Shown here piece after piece: positions 48,968 through 57,079 of a stretch of 64,000 nt of DNA. The notes beneath the pieces are model-generated. The model did not search any database, was not told where the DNA came from, and was given only the letters and a program-made list of their open reading frames with translations. How positions within the stretch are numbered: the first letter of the stretch is position 1; each line of letters opens with the position of its first letter. Position numbers and translations under genes: made by a program. This stretch comes from CAWFNW01 sp963817405 (GTDB lineage: Bacteria; Actinomycetota; Coriobacteriia; Anaerosomatales; Anaerosomataceae), in assembly GCA_963817405.1 (NCBI GenBank), contig CAWFNW010000002.1, positions 434,001 to 498,000 on the forward strand. The letters run 5' to 3'.

Positions 48968-48976
48968 GGGTATTCT
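48968..48976 (+). promoter_or_regulatory. GGGTATTCT extended -10 box of a degV gene
   Basis: GGGTATTCT (hexamer TATTCT at 48971-48976) lies about 57 bases upstream of the likely start of the DegV gene at 49033. The identical nonamer precedes the other forward DegV gene (51913-51921). This shared element suggests that both genes use the same type of promoter. Confidence 0.5.
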
Positions 48977-49032
48977 GTACCCGTAGGACTGCTCGCAGAC
49001 GCGCCGCCAACCGGAGTGGGGGGATTCCGACG

Positions 49033-49854
49033 CTGCAGGTTGTGAGCGACAGCACGTGCGACGTGCCCGAGGCGCTCCTTCGTGAGTGCGGCGTGGTGAC
49101 CGTCTCGGTGCCGATCGACATCGACGGTGAGGAGTTCCATGAGGGGGTCGATATCACGACGCCCGAGTTCTACGAGAGGATGGCGCGCAGCGCGGCGCTG
49201 CCGAAGACCTCGCAACCGTCGCCCGCTGCGTTCGCCGAGCGCTTCCGGGAAGTCGCTTCAAAGGGCCAGGTCATCTGCCTCACGCTCTCGTCGAAGCTGA
49301 GCGGCACCTATCAGTCAGCGTGTCTGGGAGCTGAACTCTCCGGCGCGGATGTGACCGTCTTCGACAGCCTCACGGCGTCCATCGGCCTCGGTGTGCAGGT
49401 TCTCCGTGCGTGCGAGTTGGCCAAGGCCGGCTGCACCGCCGCCGAGGCGATCACGGCACTGACGGAGTACCGGGACAGCGTGACGACCCTCGTGCTGTTC
49501 GATACGCTGGAGAACATCGTCAAGGGCGGCCGCCTCTCCCAGATGCAGGGGAACCTGTCCAAGATCCTCGACATCCGGGTGTTGGCGCGCGACACAGACG
49601 GCGTGATAGCAGTGCTGGCGAAGGTTCACGGCAAACACAGGCTCATGGATCGTGCCCTGCAGACGATCGTGGCAATCCGGCCTGACCTCTCCGATCGGGA
49701 CGTCGGCATCAGCCATTTCGGGAACCCCGAAGGCGCCGAGGCACTGAAGCGCGCCCTGACGGAGCGCTGCCACCCGCGCGGCTTCGTCATCCACGAAATG
49801 GGTCCTTCGATGGCGACCTACGCCGGCGACGGCGGCATCGTCCTCGCGTTCTGA
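49033..49854 (+). CDS. DegV family protein, unusual start
   Basis: A DegV protein of about 273 residues: VVSDSTCDVPEALLRECGVV, TVSVPIDIDGEEFHEGVDIT, KTSQPSPAAFAERF, ICLTLSSKLSGTYQSA, FDTLENIVKGGRLSQMQGNL and C-terminal GFVIHEMGPSMATYAGDGGI. It is a fatty-acid-binding FakB-like protein by family. No ATG/GTG/TTG start is well placed. GGAGTGGGGGG ends about nine bases before CTG 49033, which gives the N-terminus LQVVSDST. GTG 49048 is too far downstream. Upstream in-frame GTGs near 48949 are possible but would precede the promoter box at 48968. Confidence 0.88.
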   Translation: MQVVSDSTCDVPEALLRECGVVTVSVPIDIDGEEFHEGVDITTPEFYERMARSAALPKTSQPSPAAFAERFREVASKGQVICLTLSSKLSGTYQSACLGAELSGADVTVFDSLTASIGLGVQVLRACELAKAGCTAAEAITALTEYRDSVTTLVLFDTLENIVKGGRLSQMQGNLSKILDIRVLARDTDGVIAVLAKVHGKHRLMDRALQTIVAIRPDLSDRDVGISHFGNPEGAEALKRALTERCHPRGFVIHEMGPSMATYAGDGGIVLAF

Positions 49855-49967
49855 CGCGCGCGTGCTCAGGTCCCGGGAGGGTTCTCGGCGCGAGAGGGCC
49901 TTCCTCGGTATGCTGAGTGGGTACGAACACCTGTAGTCCCTACATGTTGCCGAAGGAGTGGTTCACC

Positions 49968-50288
49968 GTGCCGCGCGAAACGACTTGGCGACCCCACAGC
50001 ACGCACGGCAAGCTCTCAGCAGCCCGAGAGGCGGCGCTTCCCGATTCGGCGTTCGCCTTCCCCGCGCAGCGGGCGCTGCTCCTGACCGATGAGGGCCACG
50101 TGCGCAGCGCGATCGAGGATTTCCACGACGTGGAGACGGCGTCCGACGAGGACCGCGAGATTGCCTTCGCGAACATCCAGAGGGCGGCCGCCTTCTACCG
50201 CGTTCCCATGACCGAGACCGACTGGCGGCAGCTTGGGACTCGGCACGTGGAGCCGGGGTACAAGCGCGTCGAGCGCACCGACCGGTGA
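49968..50288 (+). CDS. DUF6582-like small protein
   Basis: A 106-residue protein. SAFAFPAQRALLLTDEGHVR, SAIEDFHDVETASDEDREIA and FANIQRAAAFYRVPMTETDW resemble a small family in actinobacteria and proteobacteria annotated as DUF6582, often phage- or stress-associated. The alternation of charged helices suggests a helical bundle; there is no membrane segment. GTG 49968 has AAGGAG nine bases upstream. A CGGTATGCT box at 49906-49914 may be its promoter. The function is unknown. It is convergent with citrate synthase. Confidence 0.6.
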   Translation: MPRETTWRPHSTHGKLSAAREAALPDSAFAFPAQRALLLTDEGHVRSAIEDFHDVETASDEDREIAFANIQRAAAFYRVPMTETDWRQLGTRHVEPGYKRVERTDR

Positions 50289-50341
50289 CGTAGGAACGTC
50301 GCTCCCAGCACCTCGGCCACGTCGCCCGGCGTCGCGGGACT

Positions 50342-51736
50342 CTACCGATCCTCGAACGGCACGTACTCCTGGAGCGGGGAGACGCTCTTGTATGCCGGTC
50401 TGATGAGCTTGCCGCCGTTTGCGAGTTCCTCGAGCCGGTGCGCGCTCCAGCCGACCACGCGGGAGATCGCGAACAGCGGCGTGTAGAGCTCCTCGGGGAT
50501 ACCGAGCATGCGATACACGAACCCCGAGTAGAAGTCCACGTTGGCGCTCACGCCCTTGGGCAGCATGCGCTGCGCAGTGATCACCATCGGCGCGACCCGC
50601 TCGAAGCGGGCGAGCAGCTCGAACTCTTCGGAGAAGCCCTTCTCCGTCGCGAGTCGCTCCGCGTAGCCACGCAGGACGACCGTACGGGGGTCGGAGACCG
50701 AGTAGACGGGATGTCCCATACCGTAGACGAGACCGCTTCGGTCGAACGCCTCGCGCGCGAGCAGCCGGTGCACGTAGTCGGCGATCTGCTGGTCGTCGCC
50801 CCAGTCGCTGACGACGCTCTTCAGGTCTTCGATCATGTGGCCGACCTTGATGTTCGCACCGCCGTGACGCGGGCCCTTGAGCGACCCAAGCGCAGCAGCG
50901 ATGGCGGAGTACGTGTCGGTGCCCGTTGATGAGACGACGTGCGTCGTGAACGAGGAGTTGTTGCCGCCGCCGTGCTCGGCATGGAGCACCAGCATCATGT
51001 CGAGCACGAGGGCCTCGAGATCGGTGAAGCGACTGTTCGGGCGGAGCATGTGCAGGAAGTTCTCCGCGGTTGAGTACGAGGGCTCGGGGCGGTGGATCAC
51101 GAGGCTCTCACCCTTGAACTCGTCGAGATACGCCTGGTAGGCGTAGACGGCGAGCACCGGGAACTTGGCGACGAGGTGCAGGACCTGCCGTAGAACGTTC
51201 CGGGTCGTGGTGTCGTCGGAGAGCGGATCGAGGGTGTACAAGCCGAGCACCCCCCGCATCATCGCGTTCATGATGTCGCGGCTGGGCATGCGGATGATGC
51301 CGTCGTGGACGAAGGAGCGGGGCATCCTGCGCATGCCCGACAGGTACGCGTCGAACACGTCCAGCTGCTCCCTGTTGGGGAGTTCGCCGAACAGCAGCAA
51401 GTAGGCCGTCTCCTCGAATCCGTGCTGGCCGCCGGCCACGAATCCGTCGACGAGCTCGGTGACCTCGATACCGCGGTACATGAGCTGGCCGGGTGCGGGC
51501 ACGAGCTGGTCGCCCTCGGGTACGGCGCCGACGACGTCGCCGATCCGTGTGAGGCCTGCGAGTACGCCCCGGCCGTTCTGGTCGCGGAGACCGCGCTTGA
51601 CGTCGTACTCGACGTAGAGCCGCGGATCGACAGGCGCGGCCTTCGCGGCTATGGCGGACCAGGCGTCCAGTGCTTCGCTCTGTCCGGTTGGGACGGCCAG
51701 CAGCGCTTCGCCGGAGGTTGTGTCGTCGCGTGCCAT
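50342..51736 (-). CDS. gltA: Citrate synthase
   Basis: A 464-residue citrate synthase that condenses acetyl-CoA and oxaloacetate. Catalytic regions are VLHAEHGGGNNSSFTTHVVS with the first active histidine, the second histidine in GPRHGGANIKVGHMIEDL, the GMGHPVYSVSDPR CoA segment, and the aspartate in VSANVDFYSGFVYRMLGIP. SLKGPRHGG is typical of type II bacterial enzymes. It has an N-terminal extension of about 60 residues relative to the core. ATG 51736 with AAAGG eight bases upstream; a longer frame is open to 51892. It shares a long inverted repeat with the divergent degV gene. Confidence 0.95.
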   Translation of the reverse strand: MARDDTTSGEALLAVPTGQSEALDAWSAIAAKAAPVDPRLYVEYDVKRGLRDQNGRGVLAGLTRIGDVVGAVPEGDQLVPAPGQLMYRGIEVTELVDGFVAGGQHGFEETAYLLLFGELPNREQLDVFDAYLSGMRRMPRSFVHDGIIRMPSRDIMNAMMRGVLGLYTLDPLSDDTTTRNVLRQVLHLVAKFPVLAVYAYQAYLDEFKGESLVIHRPEPSYSTAENFLHMLRPNSRFTDLEALVLDMMLVLHAEHGGGNNSSFTTHVVSSTGTDTYSAIAAALGSLKGPRHGGANIKVGHMIEDLKSVVSDWGDDQQIADYVHRLLAREAFDRSGLVYGMGHPVYSVSDPRTVVLRGYAERLATEKGFSEEFELLARFERVAPMVITAQRMLPKGVSANVDFYSGFVYRMLGIPEELYTPLFAISRVVGWSAHRLEELANGGKLIRPAYKSVSPLQEYVPFEDR

Positions 51737-51813
51737 CGGGTGACCTTTCGTCTGCGAGACCTTCGAGCCGGGCCTGCTCGGCACGTGGCCGTCGTCATGT
51801 GTATCGTCTAGGC

Positions 51814-51917
51814 TACCCGAAAACGCCGAGCGAGGCAGCCCCGCAAGCCGCTCGACCGCGGGAGTTCTCTCGGGACGGCCTGGGCTCCGCACGCCCCTCG
51901 CTGGGGCTTTTCGGGTA
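51814..51917. promoter_or_regulatory. Inverted repeat and outward promoters between gltA and degV
   Basis: A 22-base segment at 51814-51835 is the near-complement (19 of 22) of 51896-51917. Each arm ends in TTTTCGGGTA when read outward. On the plus strand this is part of the GGGTATTCT box (51913-51921) for the DegV gene. On the minus strand it reads GGGTAGCCT for citrate synthase. The arms are 60 bases apart. They look like a duplicated promoter/operator unit placed in opposite directions, probably co-regulating both genes. Confidence 0.5.
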
Positions 51918-51966
51918 TTCTCGAAGTGACCTGCTTGCCTCTGCAGCTGCTGAAATGGGGGCGTCG

Positions 51967-52824
51967 ATGGCCGTCCGGGTGATCACCGATTCCGCCAGTT
52001 ACCTGCCACCGGACGTCCGGAGCACCTACGGCATCGTCGAGGTGCCGCTGTTCGTCCATGAGGGCGAGATCGTGACGCCGGAGACGGAGATCGACGTCGA
52101 CGCGTTCTACGCTCGGCTTGTAGCGGCGCCGGCCCTGCCCACCACCTCGCAACCCTCACCCCACGACTTCGCGAGCGTCTTCTCCGACGCGATCGCGGAC
52201 GGCTTCTACGTCATCGCCGTTCTCATCTCTGGAGGCATGAGCGGGACGGTCTCGTCGGCGGAGACCGCGGCGCAGATGGTTCGTGAGTCATCGCCCGGCG
52301 CCGGAATCGCCGTCGTGGACTCCCGCGCGAACTGCATGCAGGAAGGCTTCGCGGTCATCGCTGCCGCTGAGGTCGCCACCGCCGGCGGTTCTCTCGCCGA
52401 GTGCGAGCACGCCGCCCGCGAGTCGATGCGGCGCAGCCGGTTCCTGTTCACGCCGGTGACGCTCGACTACCTCAGGCGAGGGGGCCGGATCTCTGCGGCG
52501 GCCGCGCTCCTCGGCAGCGTCCTGCGGATCGTTCCGGTGCTCACGGCTGAAGACGGACGTACCGGGGTGGCGGGACGGGCGCGCACACACCGCCGTGCCC
52601 TCGGCACCATCGCGAAGCTCGTGCGCGCGGACGTCGAGCGGTGCGGTCTGAAGCAGATCGTGGTGCAGACCATCGCCGGCACCGGGCCGGGGGTGGCGTT
52701 CAGCCGCGAGTACATCGAGCCCATCGCCGGCGGCCCTGTTCCGGTGATCCCAATCGGCCCCGCCGTCGGTCTGCACGTCGGACCCGCGGTCGGCGTCACG
52801 TACGAGACGATCGAGCCCCTGTAG
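51967..52824 (+). CDS. DegV family protein
   Basis: A 285-residue DegV/FakB-type protein: VRVITDSASYLPPDVRSTYG, VEVPLFVHEGEIVTPETEID, TTSQPSPHDFASVFSDA, VIAVLISGGMSGTVSSAE, TLDYLRRGGRISAAAALLGS and C-terminal VIPIGPAVGLHVGPAVGVTY. It is the third DegV gene in the window and is likely to bind fatty acids. ATG 51967 is preferred with GGGGG five bases upstream; ATG 51955 is too close to that site. It is divergent from citrate synthase with a shared inverted repeat. Confidence 0.92.
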   Translation: MAVRVITDSASYLPPDVRSTYGIVEVPLFVHEGEIVTPETEIDVDAFYARLVAAPALPTTSQPSPHDFASVFSDAIADGFYVIAVLISGGMSGTVSSAETAAQMVRESSPGAGIAVVDSRANCMQEGFAVIAAAEVATAGGSLAECEHAARESMRRSRFLFTPVTLDYLRRGGRISAAAALLGSVLRIVPVLTAEDGRTGVAGRARTHRRALGTIAKLVRADVERCGLKQIVVQTIAGTGPGVAFSREYIEPIAGGPVPVIPIGPAVGLHVGPAVGVTYETIEPL

Positions 52825-52993
52825 GAGTCGCGGGTGCGCATGGCCCGGACGCGCGAACAGGCGCTCTACGCGGCGGATGCCTCCGCGGCGCGTGATGCCG
52901 TGTCGCCCCGCGGGTAGAAACTGTCAAACGGCGTTTGAATGTCGTCGGCGAGGCAGCGTTTCCCCTGAACGTCACGGCACAAGGAGGCCACGG

Positions 52994-53554
52994 GTGATCG
53001 AACCGCAAAGCGCACTCGGGATTCTCATGACCGAGCACCGACTGATCGACCGCGTCGTCGCGGATATGACCCTCGAGCTTGCGCAGATCGCTCGTGGCGA
53101 GCACGAAGTCGACCCCGAGTACATCGACACCGTCGTCGACTTCATCCGATCCTATGCGGATCGCTGTCATCACGGCAAAGAGGAGAACATCCTCTTCCTC
53201 GAGCTCGTCATGAAGCCGCTTCCCGAGCAGCTCGAAAGCGCGATGCGGATGCTCGTCGACGACCACATCTGGGCCCGAGCGAAGACCGGCGCGCTCGTCG
53301 CGGCTACCGTTCGGTACCGAGCGGGAGACCAAGGTGCGGTTGCAGACATCACCGACACGATCACGAAGCTCCTGCATTTCTACCCCATCCACATCGAGAA
53401 GGAAGAACGCAGCTTCTTCAGGATGGCGATCGAGCAGTTCACCGCCGAAGAGCGAGAAGCCATGCTCGTCCGGTTCCAGGCATTCGAGCGGCTGATGCCT
53501 GTTCAGGAGAAGTACCTCGGCGTGGTCCAGGAGCTTGAGGCGCGGCGCGCCTGA
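52994..53554 (+). CDS. Hemerythrin domain protein
   Basis: A 186-residue hemerythrin-like protein. Metal-ligand residues are in LMTEHRLIDRVVADM (first His), YADRCHHGKEENILFLEL (HxxxE), MLVDDHIWARAK (His) and FYPIHIEKEERSFF (HxxxE). This H-HxxxE-H-HxxxE pattern is that of the DUF438/hemerythrin group that binds O2 or senses redox via a di-iron centre. GTG 52994 has AAGGAGG eight bases upstream. A PAS-like protein gene follows after 21 bases, probably in the same operon, so they may form an oxygen-responsive pair. Confidence 0.9.
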   Translation: MIEPQSALGILMTEHRLIDRVVADMTLELAQIARGEHEVDPEYIDTVVDFIRSYADRCHHGKEENILFLELVMKPLPEQLESAMRMLVDDHIWARAKTGALVAATVRYRAGDQGAVADITDTITKLLHFYPIHIEKEERSFFRMAIEQFTAEEREAMLVRFQAFERLMPVQEKYLGVVQELEARRA

Positions 53555-53575
53555 CTCGAGAGTGGGAGCGCGAGC

Positions 53576-53953
53576 GTGTCCGAATCAGGCGACCGCGACG
53601 TCCCCGTCAAGGCGAAGGCGGTCCTGATCGACCCGCAGTCGATGACGGTGGTGTGGGCGAACGAGGCGGCAAGCGAAGGCGATGCCGGCGAGGCGCGCGG
53701 CATGCTCCCCGGGAACTCGATCGACCGTCTCGTGCCCATGGCCGAAGCCCTCGGGATACCGGAGGCGCTGCGCTCCGTGGCGGAAGCCGGCGTCGCCCGG
53801 CATCTGCGCGCCGACCTGGTTTCGATGGCCCGGGGCAGCGTGGCGATGGTCGTCTCGGTCTACCGCCTGCCCGACGGCATGCTGCTCGTCCTCATCGAGA
53901 ATGCGTGGCAGATGGGGGAGCGGAAGGCCGGTTCTCGGCACGGTTCTCGTTAG
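53576..53953 (+). CDS. PAS-like small protein
   Basis: A 125-residue protein whose beginning KAVLIDPQSMTVVWANEAAS resembles the start of a PAS sensor domain (VIVxDPxTxxVVWAN). A helix follows (IDRLVPMAEALGIPEALRSV), then strands (VAMVVSVYRLPDGMLLVLIE). There is no output domain. Ligand-binding residues cannot be assigned. It lies 21 bases downstream of the hemerythrin gene. A signalling or accessory role next to the hemerythrin is plausible but unproved. GTG start 53576. Confidence 0.6.
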   Translation: MSESGDRDVPVKAKAVLIDPQSMTVVWANEAASEGDAGEARGMLPGNSIDRLVPMAEALGIPEALRSVAEAGVARHLRADLVSMARGSVAMVVSVYRLPDGMLLVLIENAWQMGERKAGSRHGSR

Positions 53954-53963
53954 CTTCGCGCGC

Positions 53964-53972
53964 GGGTACAAT
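53964..53972 (+). promoter_or_regulatory. GGGTACAAT extended -10 box
   Basis: GGGTACAAT (hexamer TACAAT at 53967-53972) lies 41 bases before ATG 54013, with an AAGGAG site at 53998. It is the best match to TATAAT among the GGGTAnnnT boxes. It indicates a separate promoter for the binding-protein gene. Confidence 0.45.
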
Positions 53973-54012
53973 CAGCCCGTCTCGACGAAGCTACCACGAA
54001 GGAGCCACCTGC

Positions 54013-55023
54013 ATGAGAAGAACTGCCCCTTGGGTCGCGCGCTTAGCTGTCACTCTCATGATGCTCGGGTTGCTCGCCGCTGCGGGCTGCACGCCGAGCT
54101 CGTCAAGCGCGCCGGATGGCAGCGAAGCGCCCGCTGACGTCACGCCGGCCGCCATCAAGATCGGCACGCTTGCCACGCAGGACGCGCTGCCGTTGTGGGT
54201 CGCCGAGGAGGCCGGGTACTTCAAGAAGCAGGGGCTGCCCTCCGCAGAGATCATCACGTTCCAGAGCGCGACCGAGTGCCAGACCGCATTCACCTCAGGA
54301 GCGGTCGACGCCCTCATGACCGACATCATCGTGGCGGCCAACCTGCAGGCGTCCGGTACACCGGTCAAGCTCGCGACCGTCATGCTGGGGTCGAGCGCCG
54401 CCGAAGGGCGGTTCGCGGTCGTTGCTGCGCCCGGCTCGTCGATCAAGTCCATGGCGGACCTTCGCGGCGTCGCGGTCGGTACCGCCTCGGCCACGATCAC
54501 CGAGTACATCCTCGACAAACTGATGGAGGAGGCCGGCTACTCGGCTGCCGACGTCAAGCGGGAAGAGGTTGGCAAGATGCCGGTCCGCTTCCAGCTCCTG
54601 ATGGAGGGGCAGCTGAAGGCGGCGGTCCTGCCCGAGCCGTTCGTGACGCTCGCCGAGCAAGGCGGAGCCACCATCGTCGCCGGCGGCGATGATACGAAGG
54701 CGAAGCAGAACGTATCGCAAAGCGTCCTGTGCGTGAGCGCGGAGTATGCCGAGACCAAGCAAGGCGCTGCTGCCGTCAAGGCTGTACTCGGCGCGTGGGA
54801 TGCGGCGGTTGCGGACATCAACGCATCGCCAAACGACTTCCGGCAGGTCCTCGTCGACAAGGCCCGGTTGCCGGGGCCGCTTGCGGGAACCTACCAGGTC
54901 AGCACCTATCCGAAGGCCGCTCCTCCCACGAGCGAGCAGATCCAGACCGTGCTCGACTGGATGCGGGCGAAGGGTTACCTGAAGACAGACCTCACGCCTG
55001 CGGAGATGCTCGGCGCGGGGTAG
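54013..55023 (+). CDS. Orphan ABC substrate-binding lipoprotein (SsuA/THI5-like)
   Basis: A 336-residue extracellular binding protein. The signal peptide VARLAVTLMMLGLLAAAGC has a lipobox ending in Cys, followed by a Ser/Pro-rich linker. The mature domain has IKIGTLATQDALPLWVAEEA, GYFKKQGLPSAEIITFQSAT, AFTSGAVDALMTDIIVAANL and ADLRGVAVGTASATITEYIL, the pattern of nitrate/sulfonate/thiamine-precursor binding proteins. No permease or ATPase gene adjoins it, so its partners must be elsewhere. AAGGAGCCACC precedes ATG 54013. The ligand is unknown. It is convergent with menA. Confidence 0.88.
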   Translation: MRRTAPWVARLAVTLMMLGLLAAAGCTPSSSSAPDGSEAPADVTPAAIKIGTLATQDALPLWVAEEAGYFKKQGLPSAEIITFQSATECQTAFTSGAVDALMTDIIVAANLQASGTPVKLATVMLGSSAAEGRFAVVAAPGSSIKSMADLRGVAVGTASATITEYILDKLMEEAGYSAADVKREEVGKMPVRFQLLMEGQLKAAVLPEPFVTLAEQGGATIVAGGDDTKAKQNVSQSVLCVSAEYAETKQGAAAVKAVLGAWDAAVADINASPNDFRQVLVDKARLPGPLAGTYQVSTYPKAAPPTSEQIQTVLDWMRAKGYLKTDLTPAEMLGAG

Positions 55024-55068
55024 CCGGAGCCTCCACCGGCCGGCAAGGTCGCGGGACGCCGCGCGGCT

Positions 55069-56007
55069 TCAGCCGCCAAGCAGCATGCCAATCGCGAAGA
55101 GCACGCTGAAGGCGAGCGTGGTCTGGCCGGTTCCCGCGAGCGCCTCGTTGAGCGGCCGTCCAACGTGCGTGAACACGATTCGGGTGGTCCGGTACGCGAG
55201 GGGGAGCGATAGGAGGACGGCCAGCGTGCTCGCCGGGAGCGCCCGGGCGACCACCGCTGCGACAACGACTAGGTACGCGATGCCGAGGCACGCGGCGAAC
55301 TCGACCTTCGTCGCGTGCGTGCCGATGCGCACCGTGACCGTCCGCTTGCCCGCGACTCGGTCCTGCTCGACATCCCGCAGGTTGTTGACCACGATGATTG
55401 CGGTGATGAGCAGTCCCACAGGGACCGCCATCAGCCACGCGAGCGCTGACGTCTGGCCCGTCTGGACCCAGTACGTCCCGACCACGGCCGCAAGACCGAA
55501 GAAGACGAAGACGAACACCTCACCCAGCCCATGGTAGCCGAGCGGGTACGGCCCGCCGGTGTAGGCGATCGCGGAAACGATCGCGGCGATGCCGATCACG
55601 AGCACCATGGGGCCTCGCACCCACGTGAGGTACACGCCGAGCGCGAAGGCAACGACGAACACGACCTTCATGCCGGCCTTCACCTGGTCTCGCCGCAGGA
55701 GTCCGGACTGCGTCACGCGGAGGGGTCCCAGGCGCTCTGCGGTGTCGGCGCCCCGCTCGTCGTCGTAGACGTCGTTGGCGAGGTTGCTGCCGATCTGCAG
55801 CAGGAGCGCGATCACGAGTGCCGCCAGCGCGGGGCCGAGCGCGAAGCCGCCGTCACTCCACGCGAGCACGCTTCCGACGATCACGCCGGATGCTGCCGCG
55901 GGCAAGGTCTTCGGCCGGATGGCAAGCCACCAGGTGCCGAGGCGGCCGGCGTTCTTTGGCTCAGCATCACGGTCTGCCGGCAGGCTCGCGCTCGGGGTCA
56001 TCAGCAT
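55069..56007 (-). CDS. menA: 1,4-dihydroxy-2-naphthoate polyprenyltransferase
   Basis: A 312-residue UbiA-superfamily prenyltransferase that attaches the polyprenyl tail in menaquinone synthesis. About nine membrane helices are visible. The first aspartate-rich motif is in GSNLANDVYDDERGADTAER, and the second region VNNLRDVEQDRVAGKRTVTV holds the DxxxD. IRPKTLPAAASGVIVGSVL at the N-terminus is characteristic of MenA. The start is ATG 56007 or 56001. A 40-base perfect palindrome at 56023-56062 lies just upstream, separating it from the Rieske gene. Confidence 0.93.
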   Translation of the reverse strand: MLMTPSASLPADRDAEPKNAGRLGTWWLAIRPKTLPAAASGVIVGSVLAWSDGGFALGPALAALVIALLLQIGSNLANDVYDDERGADTAERLGPLRVTQSGLLRRDQVKAGMKVVFVVAFALGVYLTWVRGPMVLVIGIAAIVSAIAYTGGPYPLGYHGLGEVFVFVFFGLAAVVGTYWVQTGQTSALAWLMAVPVGLLITAIIVVNNLRDVEQDRVAGKRTVTVRIGTHATKVEFAACLGIAYLVVVAAVVARALPASTLAVLLSLPLAYRTTRIVFTHVGRPLNEALAGTGQTTLAFSVLFAIGMLLGG

Positions 56008-56022
56008 CCAATCTCGGGCGAC

Positions 56023-56062
56023 ATCATCTGAGGCGCGATCGCGCGATCGCGCCTCAGATGAT
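56023..56062. repeat. Perfect 40-base palindrome
   Basis: Positions 56023-56062 read identically on both strands over 40 bases with no mismatch and no spacer. The palindrome starts ATCATCTGAGGCGCGATCGC and contains two GCGATCGC octamers. It lies between the Rieske gene stop (56109) and the menA start (56007), both reverse strand. It could act as a Rieske terminator, as a binding site for a dimeric protein, or as a cruciform. Nothing in the sequence tells these apart. Confidence 0.9.
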
Positions 56063-56108
56063 ACGCAATGTGCCCGAGTGAGTCCCCGGCCCGAGAACCT
56101 GGGGCGGG

Positions 56109-56483
56109 CTACTCCGCGGCGCGCGACGACTTCTCAGGTCCCACGAAGACGCGACCATTCTCGACACGGACGTCGTACATGCGGAGCGGCCGAGGGTGAC
56201 GGAGCGCCTCGCCGACCGCCTCTGCCGCTCCCGTCCAGTCCGTCCATCGGACAACGTGCCCATCGACCAGGTCGAACTGCGACCCGTGTCGTGGACAGGT
56301 CACAACGGTGCCCTCGAGGGTTCCCTTTGCCAGGTGCCCGTGCAGGTGTGGACAACGACCCTGCGAGGCGTAGAACGTCTCGCCGACCCGAGCAAGCAGC
56401 AGCGTCTCATCGCCGACCTCGACGTCGGTCATCGTTCCACTCGGAAGATCGTCCGCTCCGATCACATCGGTGTAGCCGGTCAT
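56109..56483 (-). CDS. Rieske [2Fe-2S] ferredoxin-like protein
   Basis: A 124-residue soluble Rieske protein. Cluster ligands are in CPHLHGHL and CPRHGSQFD (CxH and CxxH), separated by 16 residues, as in assimilatory ferredoxins. Upstream GTMTDVEVGDETLLLARVG forms the beta base domain. There is no membrane anchor, so it is a cytoplasmic electron carrier or an oxygenase-type ferredoxin. The reductase or oxygenase partner is not visible. It is followed by a cupredoxin gene on the same strand 20 bases upstream, so the two are probably co-transcribed. Confidence 0.9.
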   Translation of the reverse strand: MTGYTDVIGADDLPSGTMTDVEVGDETLLLARVGETFYASQGRCPHLHGHLAKGTLEGTVVTCPRHGSQFDLVDGHVVRWTDWTGAAEAVGEALRHPRPLRMYDVRVENGRVFVGPEKSSRAAE

Positions 56484-56503
56484 CGCACGCTCCAGTCGGT
56501 CGT

Positions 56504-56884
56504 CTACTTGACGGTCACCGTGCCGTTCATGTTCGGGTGTATCGAGCAGTGGTATGAGAAGGTTCCCGCGCTCGCGAACGTATGCGTGAAGGTCTTCCCC
56601 TGCGCAAGGCTTCCGGAATCGATTCCGTCATCGCCCGTCACCGTGTGCGTCGCCGAGTCCTCGTTCGTCCACGTCACCGTCTCGCCGACGGCGATCTCCA
56701 CGGATGCGGGTGAGAATGCGAAGTTCTTGATCGTCACTGTCGCGCCGCCGCCTCCGCCGGTACCGCCCGGGGTCGTACCCCCGCCGCCTCCGCCGGTACT
56801 GCCTGAACCGCCGCACCCGGTGAGAGCGGTCAGCCCGAACGTCAAGAGTGCGAGCGTCAACAGGCACACCATCGTGCGTTTCAT
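56504..56884 (-). CDS. Cupredoxin-domain lipoprotein
   Basis: A 126-residue exported lipoprotein with signal sequence MVCLLTLALLTFGLTALTGC (lipobox LTGC) and a long Gly/Ser linker (GGSGSTGGGGGGTTPGGTGG). The plastocyanin-like domain begins VTIKNFAFSPASVEIAVGET. Copper ligands are the histidine of ATHTVTGD and the C, H and M of YHCSIHPNM. It likely carries electrons or copper at the outer face of the membrane. GGAGGAGGG precedes ATG 56884. It is adjacent to the Rieske gene; a shared electron-transfer route is possible. Confidence 0.92.
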   Translation of the reverse strand: MKRTMVCLLTLALLTFGLTALTGCGGSGSTGGGGGGTTPGGTGGGGGATVTIKNFAFSPASVEIAVGETVTWTNEDSATHTVTGDDGIDSGSLAQGKTFTHTFASAGTFSYHCSIHPNMNGTVTVK

Positions 56885-57009
56885 GAGCCCTCCTCCTTCG
56901 AGAGTGAGTGCGCCGACGAGCGGCGTATACGGAATGTTCCCCACGAGAGGGTCATCCTCTCCGGCTTCGAACCGCCTTTGTCCTCAGTCGGCCGCTCGGG
57001 TGGTCGAAG

Positions 57010-57045
57010 GGGCAAGGCCGGGAGCATCCGCTCCCGGCCTTGCCC
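57010..57045 (-). terminator. Terminator hairpin
   Basis: GGGCAAGGCCGGGAGC (57010-57025) and its exact complement GCTCCCGGCCTTGCCC (57030-57045) form a perfect 16-base-pair stem with loop ATCC. It lies 35 bases after the stop of the dehydrogenase gene (57080) and before the cupredoxin gene, so it ends the dehydrogenase transcript. Confidence 0.8.
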
Positions 57046-57079
57046 GAACACGCATGCACGACCGCTCAGCCGGCCACGG

